Shown here piece by piece: positions 20,422 through 31,873 of a DNA stretch of 64,000 bases. Each line of letters opens with the position of its first letter. Position 1 is the first letter of the stretch. The DNA comes from Dactylis glomerata (taxonomy: Eukaryota; Streptophyta; Magnoliopsida; Poales; Poaceae). The notes under the pieces are model-generated. The model was not told the DNA's origin and searched no databases. It saw nothing but the letters and a program-made list of their open reading frames with translations. The stretch lies in the NCBI GenBank assembly GCA_007115705.1, contig QXEO01001041.1:1-64000 (forward strand), in the 5' to 3' direction. A program made the position numbers and the translations under genes.

Positions 20422-20973
20422 ATGGCAGATGCTGCAGGCTCCCGTCTGAACCTTGGTTCCCCGGCAGCACCACGAGGTCGGGGTCGTCCTCGTGGTAGCA
20501 AGAACAAGAACACCGCGCCGGCCGCCGCAGGGACTTCGTCAGATGCTCCAGCTAAGCGCCGTCCCGGCCGCCCACCTGGTAGTAAGAACAAACCCAAAGT
20601 GACTAACGTCACTCCAGGTCTAATCGCTCCTCCATCTGCTGCTCCAGCTGCTGCTTCTGCACCTCCCCGTATCTTTTCTTTCCTTTGCATTGCCATGGCG
20701 CAGTGCCGTGAAATTCAGTGCTTGCCGCTAGACTTCACGAAGTTTATGGATGGCCGCGAACTGCGAGAGGCGGTTCTTCGTGAACAGTCTGGCGGTGGCA
20801 TCCCCTATGAGGTGGAGGTGTGGTATGACGGCGACGGCGAGCAGTACTTCAGAGGTGGCTGGTCGCAATTTGCTGAGGACCACGATATCCATCAAGGCTT
20901 CATCATGGCCTTCGACTTCCACGTCGGTACGTCGAAGTTTGACGTGAAGATCTACAATGGTACTCTTTGCTAG
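20422..20973 (+). CDS. AT-hook and B3-like DNA-binding protein, antisense inside element K
   Basis: An intact 183-codon ORF from ATG 20422 to TAG 20971-20973, on the strand opposite to K's polyprotein. Residues 18-30 (RGRGRPRGSKNKN) and 45-59 (KRRPGRPPGSKNKPK) are two AT-hooks, minor-groove binding motifs with nuclear-targeting character. An Ala/Pro/Ser-rich linker follows. Residues about 83-181 resemble a plant B3 DNA-binding domain: CLPLDFTKFM, then VEVWYDG, then GGWSQFAEDHDIHQGFIMAF and FDVKIYNGTL, matching the family's P-x-x-F, GW-x-x-F, D/G-phi-phi-x-F and F-x-V-x-I landmarks. It probably binds DNA in the nucleus. Extra ORFs, some antisense, are known from Tat-lineage elements. The AT-hook/B3 reading is mine and would fit capture of a host transcription factor. 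Unlike the polyprotein of K, it has no stop or frameshift. Confidence 0.8.
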   Translation: MADAAGSRLNLGSPAAPRGRGRPRGSKNKNTAPAAAGTSSDAPAKRRPGRPPGSKNKPKVTNVTPGLIAPPSAAPAAASAPPRIFSFLCIAMAQCREIQCLPLDFTKFMDGRELREAVLREQSGGGIPYEVEVWYDGDGEQYFRGGWSQFAEDHDIHQGFIMAFDFHVGTSKFDVKIYNGTLC

Positions 20974-21426
20974 AAGAAGTATGAAGCTTGAAGCCCTCTT
21001 TTATTAGGATCTGTTATCCATGTAATTTCGTTTGACAATGTCCTTCCTGCAATGATATTTGCAATGAATATTCGTACTTTATGTTTGATATCGTTTACTA
21101 GTACCATGAGAACAAGTCATGTTCTGAGATATGCTTTCCATATGTCGGGTTCTTTGCGAACCAATAAATGTAAGGATGATATCGGGTTCTTTTTATGAAC
21201 CAAATTCTCTCTATATTTATCGGATTGTGTAAACAACCTTAAAGGAAAACCCCTTCAACTTGTCATAACGATTTTTCCATGCGACCCAGGGGTTGAAGCC
21301 CCCGAGCGGAGAAGTAACACGAGAATCGTACAATTTTGTCGAGTACAACCCAAAGGACCCGACCTGTGGCCTCATGTTCTGGGTCCAGAAGGTTAACTCG
21401 AATATATTGATATCTCTATACTTAGT
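20974..21426. other. Region between the antisense gene and pol of K
   Basis: No further ORF is supported. The plus strand has AATGAAT- and AATAAATG-like motifs (21063-21068, 21163-21170) that could serve 3' processing of the antisense gene. On the minus strand there is another polypurine-like CTCGGGGGCT around 21297-21306. Confidence 0.5.
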
Positions 21427-23391
21427 CTACGCGTAAAAACGTCGTAGCTGTTCTGCATTCCACGGGTTGCTTTCGTCCTTCCCGGTCTTCTTATCTTGTA
21501 GTCTATATGCTCCTCCTGGTATTACTTCCGTGACGATGTAAGGTCCCACCCAAGGGGACTCCAATTTGCCATGGCTGTCTTGCCTAAGTCGCAAAACAAG
21601 ATCTCCCACCACGAAGGATCGTGGACGAACTCAACTACTATGGTAGTTTCGTAGACTTTGTTGATATTGCATAGCCCTTTCTAATGCTTTGTCTCTTGCT
21701 TCATCTAGCGCATCGACGTCGTCTTGTAATGCTTCTGTTGATGTCACCTCGTCATATGCTGTTACTCTTGGAGCTTCGTGTGTAACTTCGACTGGAAGCA
21801 CGGCTTCTGCGCCATGGACCAGGAAAAAAGGAGTTTCTTGAGTTGCTGCATTGGGCGTAGTTCTTAAGCTCCAAAGAACGGAGGGCAATTCTTCTACCCA
21901 AGCGCTCTTGGCTTTCTCGAGAGGTGCTAAAAGCCTCTTTTTTATTCCACTACTTATCAGGCCATTAGCTTTTTCGACTTGCCCGTTTGTCTTCGGGTGT
22001 GCCACAGATGCGAATTTAAGCTTGATTCCCAATCCTTCGCAATAACTTCTGAATTCTTTTGAAGTAAAATTTGTCCCGTTATCTGTGATGATGCTATGTG
22101 GTACACTAAAACGAAAAACTATCGACTTGATGAAACTGATTGCTGCTGTAGAGTCTTGAGTTGTTACTGGGGCCGCTTCCACCCATTTGGTGAATTTGTC
22201 GACTGCCACCAGCATATAGACATGCCCTCCTGGCCAAGATTTGTGCAACTTTCCCACCATGTCGAGTCCCCATTGTGCGAAGGGCCAAGATAATGGTATT
22301 GTTTGTAGCTCCGCTGCTGGTGCATGTGGTCTGGATGCAAACCTTTGACATGCTTCACACTTTCGAACTATATCTTTCGCGTCTTCGATGGCTGTTAGCC
22401 AATAGAATCCCGCTCGAAAAGCTTTTGCCGCTATGGCTCTGCTGCTGGCGTGATGGCCACATACTCCGCCGTGTATGTCTTTCAATATTGTTTGCCCTTC
22501 TTGGGGTGTGACACAGCGTTGTAAAACGCCTGTAATACTTCTCTTGTATAGTTTTCCTTCAATCACGACAAACGCTTTTGCTCTTCGAGTTATCCTTTTA
22601 GCCTCCACTGCATCTTCTGGTAGCTTTTTATTTATCATGTACGCAAGATATGGCTGCATCCATGTTTCTTCTATCATCATGACCTCCTCTGGCTCTGTCA
22701 TAGCCCCCGAGCCTGCCATGGTAGTCGAACTTTTAGCACTTTTTATTGATCTTTCCGCTATTTCTTCCCAAAATACTCCAGATGGTACAGGTAAGCATTG
22801 TGATCCAATATTTGCTAAAGTGTCGGCTTCTTCATTGCTGTTCCTGCTGACGTGAGAGACTTTGCATCCATCGAACGTTCCTTCTAGATAATGGTACAGA
22901 TTCTTGTAGGCCATCATGTTGTCATTGATTGTGTCACACCTGTTCATAACTTGCTGGACAACAAGGTTAGAGTCTCCAAATATCTTTAGGCGAGTTGCTC
23001 CACAAGCTTTAGCCATCTTCATTCCATGCAACAAGGCCTCATACTCCGCTTCATTGTTAGAAGCCTGCGGGAAGCTCATCCTTAAGACATACTTTAATTT
23101 GTCGCCATGAGGCGATATTAATACTACTCCTGCGCCTGCTCCTTGGACTCGCTTTGAACCATCGAAGTACATTGTCCAAGTACTCGATAAATCTGGTGGT
23201 CCCGTGCTTTGCAACTCGAGCCACTCTGCAGTAAAATCTGGCAAAATTTGCGACTTGATCGCCTTCCTTTTTTCGTACGTGATGTCCATGGGAGATAACT
23301 CGATTCCCCACAAAGAGACACGGCCTGTTGCCAAAGGGTTGTTTAATATGTTCGATAGTGGCGCTTCATTTACCACTATAATTGGGTGCAC
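21427..23391 (-). pseudogene. int: RNase H, archaeal-type RNase H and integrase (element K)
   Basis: Minus-strand frame, in phase with gag and RT of K. Counting from 23391: the end of the normal RNase H; a second RNase H-like domain (residues 70-195) with catalytic D77, E116, D140 and D190; an integrase HHCC zinc-binding region (HH at 313-314, CX2C at 345-348); and an integrase core with D377, D437 and E473, a correct DD(35)E spacing. After an in-frame TGA at 21631-21633 comes the integrase C-terminal part (GDLVLRLRQ...WVGPYIVTEV), ending in the native stop TAG at 21427-21429. All catalytic residues are present. Only the two stops (also TGA at 23413-23415 upstream) would block the protein. 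Confidence 0.92.
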
Positions 23392-23412
23392 AGTAAAATA
23401 CTGTCGTAATTT

Positions 23413-24621
23413 TCATGCAGTGGTGAAGACACTGTACGCCAGTTTCTGATAATGCGGGTACCTCTGTTTGGTTGGAGATAACACTTCACTGATGAAATAT
23501 ACCGGTCTCTGGACGCCATGAGCTTTGCCTTCTTCACTTCTTTCGACTACTAGAACTGTACTTACCACCTGATGGGTTGCAGCGATGTACAGTAGTAATG
23601 GCTCTTTTTCTTTAGGTGCGACCAGCACTGGCGGCGTGGAGAGCACTTTTTTCAATTGCGCAAACGCTGCGTCTGCTTCTTCTGTCCACTCAAATTTGTC
23701 GTCTGATTTCTTCATAAGTGCATAAAAAGGAAGCGCCTTCTCCCCTAGTCGAGCAACGAAACGACTTAATGCCGCGACTCGTCCTGCTAATTTCTGCACA
23801 TCGTGGAGTTTCGTGGGTTTCCCCATTGTTAGAATTGCTTGAATTTTCTCTGGATTTGCCTCTATTCCTCGCGCTGATACCAAGAATCCCAAAAGTTGCC
23901 CTGCTGAAACTCCGAAGGAACACTTTGTCGGGTTCAACTTGAGCTTGAACTTGTTCAGGTTGTCGAAGGTTTCTGCCAAGTCGCTGATTAGAGATTTCTC
24001 CTCTCTTGTGGTGATGACTACATCGTCAATGTAGACTTGTATGTTGCGCCCTATTTGGCTTCCAAGACAATTTTGCATCATCCTTTGATAAGTCGCCCCT
24101 GCATTTTTTAGGCCGAATGGCATCACTTGGTAGCAAAACACCCCATACGGTGTGATGAAGGCCGTTTTTTCTTCGTCCTCTTTCCTCAGCTTGATCTGGT
24201 TATAGCCAGAATATGCATCCAAAAAGGAAAGCCTTGCACAGCCTGCTGTTGAATCGATTATTTGATCGATGCGGGGTAAGGGGAAGGGATCCTTTGGACA
24301 GTGCTTATTGAGGGACGTGTAGTCGACACATACTCTTTGTACGTCTGTGTTCTTCTTGGGTACTATTACTGGGTTCGACACCCAACTCGAAGTTTTGATT
24401 TCTCTGATAAATCTAGCACTTTCTAATCTGTGCAATTCTGACGCTATTGCTTTCCTCTTGGGTTCATCAAATCGCCGCAGTGGTTGCTTTACTGGTTTCG
24501 CCTTGGGATCTACATTTAGTGCGTGCTCGACGAGTTCCCTGGGAACCCCTGGCATGTCCGATGGACACCAGGCGAAGATTTCCCAGCGCTCACGGAGGAA
24601 CTCGACGAGCGCGCCTTCCTA
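23413..24621 (-). pseudogene. rt: Reverse transcriptase (element K)
   Basis: Counting from 24555: VDYTSLNKHCPKDPFPLPR near residue 88, the first catalytic Asp in FLDAYSGYNQ (D113), MPFGLKNAGATYQ, and the YIDD box at residues 175-178. The RNase H start (FEWTEEADAAF) follows. The frame continues from protease through a TAG at 24619-24621 and into RNase H through a TGA at 23413-23415. The domain itself is uninterrupted. Confidence 0.93.
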
Positions 24622-25758
24622 TGCGGGATCCAAGTTGACCGCAATTGATGTCGTCTTGTTTGGGTCCGTAGGATGGACCTGTATTTTCTTTGAATCCTGC
24701 GTTGTGTCGAAAGCCTTATCTGGCAGGGATCGTCCAACGTCGGGTAGCACGTTATGATCTGTTTCTCCTTTTAACCTCTCGTATTCCGCTGTCATGCCGA
24801 AGGTTTGTGCCATCTTGTTGAATTCTCTGTCGCATGTGTTGGCTACTTCAAAGCTCCCTTGTACTATGATTGTTCCTTTGGGCCCTGGGATTTTTAACGT
24901 GAGATACGCGTAATGCGGTACTGCCATGAATTTTGCAAATGCTGGGCGCCCCAGGATTGCATGATATTGTGACGGCCAATCCATAACTTCGAACTCCAGT
25001 TTCTCTCTTCTATAGTTTTCGCTGCTACCAAAGCAGACGTCGAGTTCTATTCTTCCCAAAGGGTAGTTTGCTGCTCCTGGTACTATCCCGTGGAAAGAGC
25101 AATCTGTTGGCTTTAGACTCGTCGGTGATATGCACATAGCCTTTAGTGTTCTAGCATATATTAAGTTTATGCCGCTCCCTGCATCCATGAACACTCTTCC
25201 GATGTCGTATCCTCCTATTTGCGCTTTTAGAACCATAGGCGAATGGCCCGGCCTAGGAACTTTCCGTGGGTGATCCGCTCTACTGAACTTGACTGGTTGC
25301 TCTGACCATCGTAGATAATCTGTGGTAGCTGGTGGTGATGATATTGCTAGGTTCACTTGCCTGGATATGCTCTTTTGCTCTTTTTTCGACTTAGGCACTG
25401 GTTGAATCATGGCCGATATGTATACTTGCGACTCTAGGTGCTTTGATAATCTTTGAGTTTGATATCCTTGGCTTCTACGTTTTCCTTCTTGGCTCGAGCC
25501 CATGGCACCTTGCAACCGTAGGAATGTTCGACAGTCCTTCATCTGGTGATTTGAGACCCTTTTCCCGTCGAGGTACGCGTAGTGGATTCGACAAGGTCCG
25601 TATAGCATATCCTCAGCCGAAGGACCAGAGTATCTTGATTTTTCTGTCCCTTTTGCCTGAAACCTCCTACTTTCGTACCCTTCCTCTTCTTCTAGTACAT
25701 AACCTGCGGCTACCTGATTTCGCCTTCCTTGGTTACCCCCGCTGCGGTATCGTCTTCT
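24619..25758 (-). pseudogene. pro: Zinc knuckle and aspartic protease (element K)
   Basis: The minus-strand frame after the TAG at 25759-25761 contains a CX2HX11HX4C cluster (from CRIHYAYLDG to KDC). It then has the retropepsin-like active site VFMDAGSGINLIY, with the catalytic Asp near 25185, and the later LGRPAFAKF motif. It ends at the in-frame TAG at 24619-24621. The protease would cut the gag-pol precursor inside the particle. Confidence 0.88.
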
Positions 25759-27507
25759 CTATCGACTTGTTCTGTCGACTTCTAGCGAACGTCCTCTTTT
25801 ATTGTTATACGCGTCCTCTCCATCAGCAAATTTGTTGGCTTGTTCCATTAGCTCAGCTACTGTCGTAGGTCTTGTTCTTCCTATTTCTTCCACAAGGTCT
25901 GAGCGACGAAGTCCTTCCGAAAAAGCGTCTATCGCTCGTTCGTCGGAGACGTCCTCTGCTGAGTTTTTAATTATACTCCAGCATTGTATATAAGAACGTA
26001 GCGTTTCGCCTTTCCTTTGCACACATGCTTTAACTTCTTCCAGTGATGCTGGGCGTTTGTAGGTGGAACGAAAATTTCTTGCGAATTGACTTTCGAGTTC
26101 CCCCCAGCTTCCAATGGATTCGTCGGGTAGGGTGTTCAACCAAGACCGGGCAGCGCCGGTGAGGTGTAGCTGCAAACTTTGCATTGCAGTCGCCTTTGTT
26201 CCTCCTAATATCTGTACTGCTTGTAGATAATCTGATAGCCACAATGTGGGTTCCTGCGATCCGTCGTACTTGCTCTGATCATGAGGTAATTTAAATCCTT
26301 TGGGTACTCGCGTTTTGCGAACCCTACGGGTAAAGCATAACGCACCCATATCTTTATCATCGTCTTCGTAATTTTCTTCCCTCCAAGCATGCCGCGATTT
26401 ATCTACTCGAGCTTGTGCTATTATACCTCTTGCATCCTCCTTCCTTTTCTGTCGCTTTCTCTCTTCTGATGATTCACTATAGTCATCGCTTGAGTACTTG
26501 TACCTGAACTTCTCCTTGCCGCTTCCCTTGTAACTTGTCGACTTCAACTCTGGGGCTTGCTCCCTGATTTTACCTTCTACTATTCCGAGGCTTCGTATCG
26601 CGGCTCGGTGCATATCTTCTCGCGAGTCCCCATGCTCTGGTCTTGTGGCTAGTAAATACGCTTGTGCTGCTGCCAATGCCGCCTCTGGCGTTTTTTGTAT
26701 CAGGTCATCTTCCTCCTCTTCTAGCTGTGGGGTGGGGCTCCTCGAATACCCCTCTTCTCTGTCGCGTGCTGTTACCCCCCTTCTGTGTTTTGGATCTCCA
26801 CGCCTCTCTCTGCTATATTCTGAGTCTTCACTATAGTCTTCCCCGTATTCTTCCCTTGATATGCTGTTGTTGTCTTGAAACATCATGTCTCTTTCCTCCC
26901 TTAGTTTCTTCTTGTGTTGGTATAGTGCATACTGATATCTCATGAGAACTTCTCTTCGCGATCCCTCGGATACTTCTGTACCATGATTAATGGCTGATGT
27001 AATCATCCTCCATTCACTAGCCGAGACATGGACTTTCTCTTTTTCCTTTTTGTTGTGATTTTTCACTTTGTCGACTTGCCTGTCGAACTTTTTGCTTCCT
27101 TCGCTGTTATTTCCATCCTCTGCTTCAGTGATAATAATGCATAGCTGATGTACTTTGGAGACGCCGCTGCTTCCTATGGCGAAGTCCCTTGCGTTGTTGT
27201 GCGTCTGGCACGCTTTTTCTTCTGAGTCGAATTTTTCCTGAATTTCGTCGCTTTCTGTGAGTAATGCTTTTTCTAAGCTGACCGGCGAGTTTACCTCGCT
27301 GGAAGAGCCTTCTGATGATTCCAGTGCTTCCTTTGTTTCGGGCTTGCTTGCCGATGGATCTTAATCTTGTTTTGTCGGATCCGAAAGGCGAGAGGAACCC
27401 GACGGCCCGATGAAGATGCTCAAACTTCCAATTGTTAGTTCCACCTCTTGACTTCCGTCGACTTCTGGACTGCTGTTGGCTAAAAGCGAAAAAGTCGTCG
27501 AATTCAT
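25759..27507 (-). pseudogene. gag: gag (element K)
   Basis: The likely start is the ATG at 27507 (MNSTTFSLL), 18 bases past the primer binding site. The frame has a TAA at 27361-27363 and then stays open to the TAG at 25759-25761. A long charged N-terminal region rich in E, R, K and S precedes the capsid domain (LPHDQSKYDGSQEP, LHLTGAARSWLNTLP, SWGELESQFARNF, then KGETLRSYIQCWS). With the downstream parts, one frame of about 2030 codons covers the whole gag-pol. Confidence 0.9.
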
Positions 27508-27524
27508 GGTTCCAACGCCCAGCA

Positions 27525-27542
27525 TCCCCACGGTCGGCGCCA
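27525..27542 (-). other. Primer binding site (element K)
   Basis: The minus strand reads TGGCGCCGACCGTGGGGA, two bases after the 5' LTR end. The tRNA is not assigned. Confidence 0.75.
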
Positions 27543-27544
27543 AT

Positions 27545-27879
27545 TGACGAGGGTTAACTCGACAAATGTCCTAGATGAAGGACTTAGGATCGGGGAGATA
27601 GGGCGTCGGATGAACTCGAAGGTAAAGTTAGTCGAAATAGGTGTGTATTGAAAGTAAACTTGGGTATTCAACCTGGCTTGCTTTCAATCTGCCCTACACC
27701 GTCCCCTCCTGACCCCTATATATAGGTGGCCAGGTCTCGAGGATCGGGTAGGGTTCGACACAGATTACAAATATCGACATACGGTATTAACTCGTATTCG
27801 ACTATCATTACAATTGGGCCTAGCTTATCGGGCCTCAGGGGTACTCAACTAACGGGCTCTATTAACTATACCCTTGTCA
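27545..27879 (-). repeat. 5' LTR of element K (335 bp)
   Basis: This copy is nearly identical to 19052-19386. A TATATATA box at 27717-27724 is suited to be the core promoter on the minus strand. Confidence 0.93.
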
Positions 27880-29035
27880 CTAGGTATGCCCCAGATGACA
27901 CCAACACCAATGAGAAGAAGCAAGAGAGGTTTCTGAATGGACTTCATGATGAGATGCAATGTGTCTTGGTCAGCATTCCCTTTGCAGACCTGGAGTCATT
28001 GGTGACTCTGCCATTCAGATGGAAGGCAAACTCAAGCAAGCTGCCGAGAACCGCAAGCGCCGTATGATGTATCAAGGCAACTCAAGCAACTCGCAGAAGC
28101 CAAGGGGAAATCCACCTATTGGTTTTGCCCCTAGACCTATGAGGCCATCTGCACCTGCTCCACGTCCCAACTTTCCCAGCCGTCCGACCGGCAACAACTT
28201 CAACCGTGCACCTCCAAGACCTAATGGCAACAACTTCAACCCCAATACTCCAAGGCCGAATGGCGCACCTGCGCTGCCCAAGTCTGGTGACAAGTCTGGT
28301 GTTACCTGTTATGAGTGCGGAATCAAGGGGCACTACTCGAATGAATGCCCTAAGAAGCTGAATGATGCATCCAAGACCACCGCTCCTGCTCAGCAACAAC
28401 GCCGTGTTGGAAATGGCAAGAATTATCCACCAAGGAACCAGCCTCACCCTCGAGGCCGTCTGAATCACATGAATGTTGAAGAAGCTCAGGAAGCAACCGA
28501 CGTTGTGCTTGGTATGTTCCCTGTTAATTTAGTTCCTGCAAGAGTTCTGTTTGATTCTGGAGCTTCACATTCGTTTGTTACCCAGTTATTCGTTGATAAA
28601 AGTGGACTTCAACAAACACCCCTGAAAAATACCATGTCTATGCAAATACCTGGGTCAATAACAAAGGCTAGTTGGACCTGCTTGGCAGTGCCCATCGAAA
28701 TCCATGGGATATCATTCTTAGCCAGTTTGATTGTGTTAGGAACCAAGGGATTGGAAGTAGTCTTAGGTATGGATTGGATGTCTCAACATCAAGGAATTAT
28801 AGATTGTGCCAAAAAGACCATCACTATGAGGAGTAGCAATGGAATTGTAGTAAAGCATGTGTCAGTTAAACCACCCCAAATCACCAGATGTCATAAGAGT
28901 ATCTCAGGGCCAACGCTGGAGCAAGTTCCCATCGTCTGTGAATACCCGGATGTTTTTCCCGATGAGCTACCCGGAATGCCACCGGATCGGGATATTGAGT
29001 TTATCATTGAGCTTATCCCCAGAACTGGATCATAG
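27880..29035 (+). pseudogene. gag: gag C-terminal part and protease (element A)
   Basis: This continues gag of A after K's duplicated CTAGG, with KKQERFLNGLHDEMQ. Near 28003 a single-base shift moves the frame; from there DSAIQMEGKLKQAAENRKR reads on to 29035. It has a proline/asparagine-rich linker, a zinc knuckle CX2CX4HX4C (CYECGIKGHYSNEC) and the protease active site VLFDSGASHSFV with the later VLGMDWM. The frame ends at 29033-29035 next to another single-base shift that separates it from RT. Confidence 0.9.
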
Positions 29036-31830
29036 CCCAACGACCCTATCGTATGAACCCAGCTGAACTAGTGGAGTTAAAGAAGCAATTGGATGACCTT
29101 TTGAGTAAGGGATTGATTTAGCCAAGTTCATCTGCTTGGAGATCACCCGTCTTGTTTGTGGATAAAAGTGACGGTTCCAGCCGATTGTGCGCTGATTACC
29201 GCAAGCTAAATGATGTTACCATCAAGAATAAGTATCCTCTCCCAAAGATTGATGATCTGTTTGACCAATTGACTGGAGCTCAAGTCTTCTCAAAGATAGA
29301 CCTTAGAACTGGATACCATCAACTGAAGATCCGTGCAACTGATATACCTAAAACCGCCTTCACTACCCGATACGGATTGTATGAGTACACCGTAATGTCC
29401 TTTGGATTAACCAATGCCCCTGCCTATTTCATGAATCTCATGAATAAGGTTTTCATGGAGTTCTTGGATAAGTTTGTTGTTGTCTTCATTGATGACATTC
29501 TTATTTACTCCAAGTCTGAAGAAGAGCATGCAATCCATCTGAGATTAATCTTAGAGACTCTGAGAGAGCATCAGCTTTACGCCAAGTTTAGTAAGTGTGA
29601 GTTTTGGTTGAAGGAAGTTGGATTCTTAGGACATGTATTATCAGCTGGAGGAATATCAGTAGACCCAAAGAAGATCAAATCCGTCATGGAATGGGAAGCC
29701 CCTACCACTCAAACTGAAGTTAGAGGTTTTCTCGGATTAGCAGGATATTACCGTAAATTTGTTGAAGGATTTTCAAGCATTGCCAGACCCATGACCCAAC
29801 TGTTAAAGAAGGACAAGAAGTTTGAATGGACCCCTAAGTGTGAAGAAAGTTTTCAAGAGCTCAAGAAGCGATTGGTGACCGCCCCCGTCCTAACCATGCC
29901 CGATATCACCAAGAACTTTGATGTCTTTTGTGACGCCTCAAAACTTGGACTTGGTTGTGTGCTAATGCAAGAAGGCAAGGTCATAGCTTACCTCTCCCGG
30001 TAGCTTCGACCTCATGAAGAAAACTACCCAACCCATGATCTGGAGTTAGCTGCCGTAGTTCTAGCTTTGAAGACTTGGAGGCATTATCTTATGGGTAACC
30101 GTTGCGAGATATACACCGACCACAAGAGTTTGAAGTATATTTTCACCCAGAAGGAGTTGAACATGAGGCAAAGAAGATGGATAGAGTTGATCAAGGATTA
30201 CGATCTGGAAATTCATTATCACCCCGGTAAGGCCAACGTAGTGGCCGATGCATTGAGTAGAAATCCATGCACCTTGAATATGATGATCAAAGAGGAGCAA
30301 CCCATGTTGCACCAAGAGTTTGAAAAGTTTGGATTGGAACTAGTTAGTCAAGGATTCTTAGCCAACCTTGAGTTTCAACCCACCTTGATGAGCCAAATCA
30401 AAGAAGCCCAGAAGGAAAACGAGAGTATTGACGGAATTAAGCGTAGAATTAGCTCCGGCAAGGTGCCAGGATTTGAGGAAGATGATCAAGGAATTCTCTG
30501 GTATAAAGGACGTATTTGTGTGCCTGCTGATTCAGAACTGAAGGAAGTCATTATGAGGGAAGCCCATGAGACACCTTACTCCATCCACCCTGGTGGAACC
30601 AAGATGTATCAAGATTTAAACGAACAATTTTGGTGGCATGGGATGACGCGTGAGATTGCATCGTTCATATCCAAGTGTGACATTTGTCAAAGAGTCAAGG
30701 CTGAACATCAACGTCCTGCGGGATTGCTGCAACCTTTGCAAGTTCCGGAATAGAAGTGGGAATCTGTTGGAATGGATTTCATCACTGGATTTCCAAGGTC
30801 TAGCCGTGGAAATGACTCTATCTGGGTCATTGTGGATAGACAGACCAAAGTGGCCCACTTTATTCCAGTCAAGAGTACTTATACCTCAGGACAGCTGGCA
30901 GTTCTTTATCTATCCAAAATTGTTAGTTTGCATGGAGTCCCTAAAACCATAGTTTCTGATCGAGGAACCCAATTCACCTCGAGATTTTGGAGAAGTTTGC
31001 ATCAAGCCTTGGGAACCAAACTAGCCTTTAGCAGAGCTTACCACCCTCGGACTGATGGTCAGACTGAAAGAGTAAATCAAATACTTGAATATATGTTGAG
31101 AGCCTGTGTTCTAGCCTATGGAGCTAAGTGGGAAGATTGTCTGCCTTTCGCGGAATTTTCCTACAACAACAGTTATCAAGCCAGTTTGCAAATGGCCCCA
31201 TTTGAAGCTTTATATGGAAGAAAGTGTCATACCCCTTTGAATTGGTCTAAAACCGGAGACAGTAAGATATTTGGACCGGATATTCTGCAAGAGGCTGAAG
31301 AGAAGGTTCGCATGATTCGTGATTACCTCAAGGCAGCCCAATCTAGACAGAAGAGTTATGCCGACAAGAGACGGAGATAACTGACCTTCAAGATTGGAGA
31401 TTTTGTTTATCTTAGGGTATCACCTCTCAAGGGAATGCAGAGATTCCAAGTAAAAGGAAAGCTTGCACCAAGGTATATTGGACCCTTCAAGATACTAGGC
31501 CGCAGAGGAGAAGAGTCTTATCAGTTGGAAATTCCCCCTGAATTGTCCGAAGTGCATGATGTTTTTCACGTGTCCTTACTTCGGAAATGTCTTGAAGTTC
31601 CGGAGAAGCCAGAAATCTTCAAAAATATTGATCACTGTTCTGTGGACATCAACAAGGATTTGACCTATCGTGAGGTGCCTATCCATATCCTTGAGGAAGC
31701 ATATCGAACCACTCGAACCCGAAGCATCAAGTTTCTGAAAGTTCAGTGGAGCAATCACACAGAAGATGAAGCCACTTGGGAACGAGAAGATTACCTTCAA
31801 AAAGAATTTCCCAATCTTTTCAGTCCATAG
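29036..31830 (+). pseudogene. pol: RT, RNase H, integrase and chromodomain (element A)
   Basis: One frame runs through the region, broken by stops at 29119-29121, 30001-30003, 30751-30753 and 31378-31380. RT has CADYRKLNDVTIKNKYPLP, KIDLRTGYHQ and the FIDD box near 29485. RNase H has FCDASKLGLGCVL, YTDHKSLKY and VADALSR. Integrase has the HPGGTK...CDICQ zinc region and a DD(35)E core (GMDFITGFP, VSDRGTQF, DGQTERVN). The C-terminal part carries the GPY/F-type motif (APRYIGPFKIL) and a chromodomain at about 31678-31818 (HILEEAYRTTR, FLKVQWSNH, EATWERED). The chromodomain marks it as a chromovirus. With the long LTR and iMet primer it fits the Tekay clade. Confidence 0.93.
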
Positions 31831-31860
31831 TTAGTGAATCTCGAGGACGAGATTCTTTCT

Positions 31861-31873
31861 AAGGGGGGAAGAT
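31861..31873 (+). other. Polypurine tract (element A)
   Basis: AAGGGGGGAAGAT lies directly before the 3' LTR start TGTAAC. It would prime plus-strand DNA. Confidence 0.9.

Larger units (their letters stand above)
19052..27879 (-). mobile_element. Element K: Tat-lineage gypsy element, full length
   Basis: Full-length 8828-bp element on the minus strand, flanked by CTAGG duplications. It has two 335-bp LTRs (TGACAAGGG...CTCGTCA on the minus strand), a primer site at 27525-27542, and a gag-protease-RT-RNase H-aRNase H-integrase frame from 27507 to 21427. A 2-kb 3' region carries a plus-strand AT-hook/B3 gene, and a polypurine tract borders the 3' LTR. The duplicated RNase H places it in the Tat lineage, where extra ORFs are known. 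The two LTRs differ at about 4 of 335 positions by eye. Confidence 0.93.

Noticed and set aside
24347..24757. Plus-strand ORFs in the K polyprotein region (e.g. 24347-24757, 22475-22855, 26643-26945).
   Set aside because: They are shadows opposite the well-supported RT, RNase H and gag frames and have no domains. Unlike 20422-20973 they lack promoter motifs.
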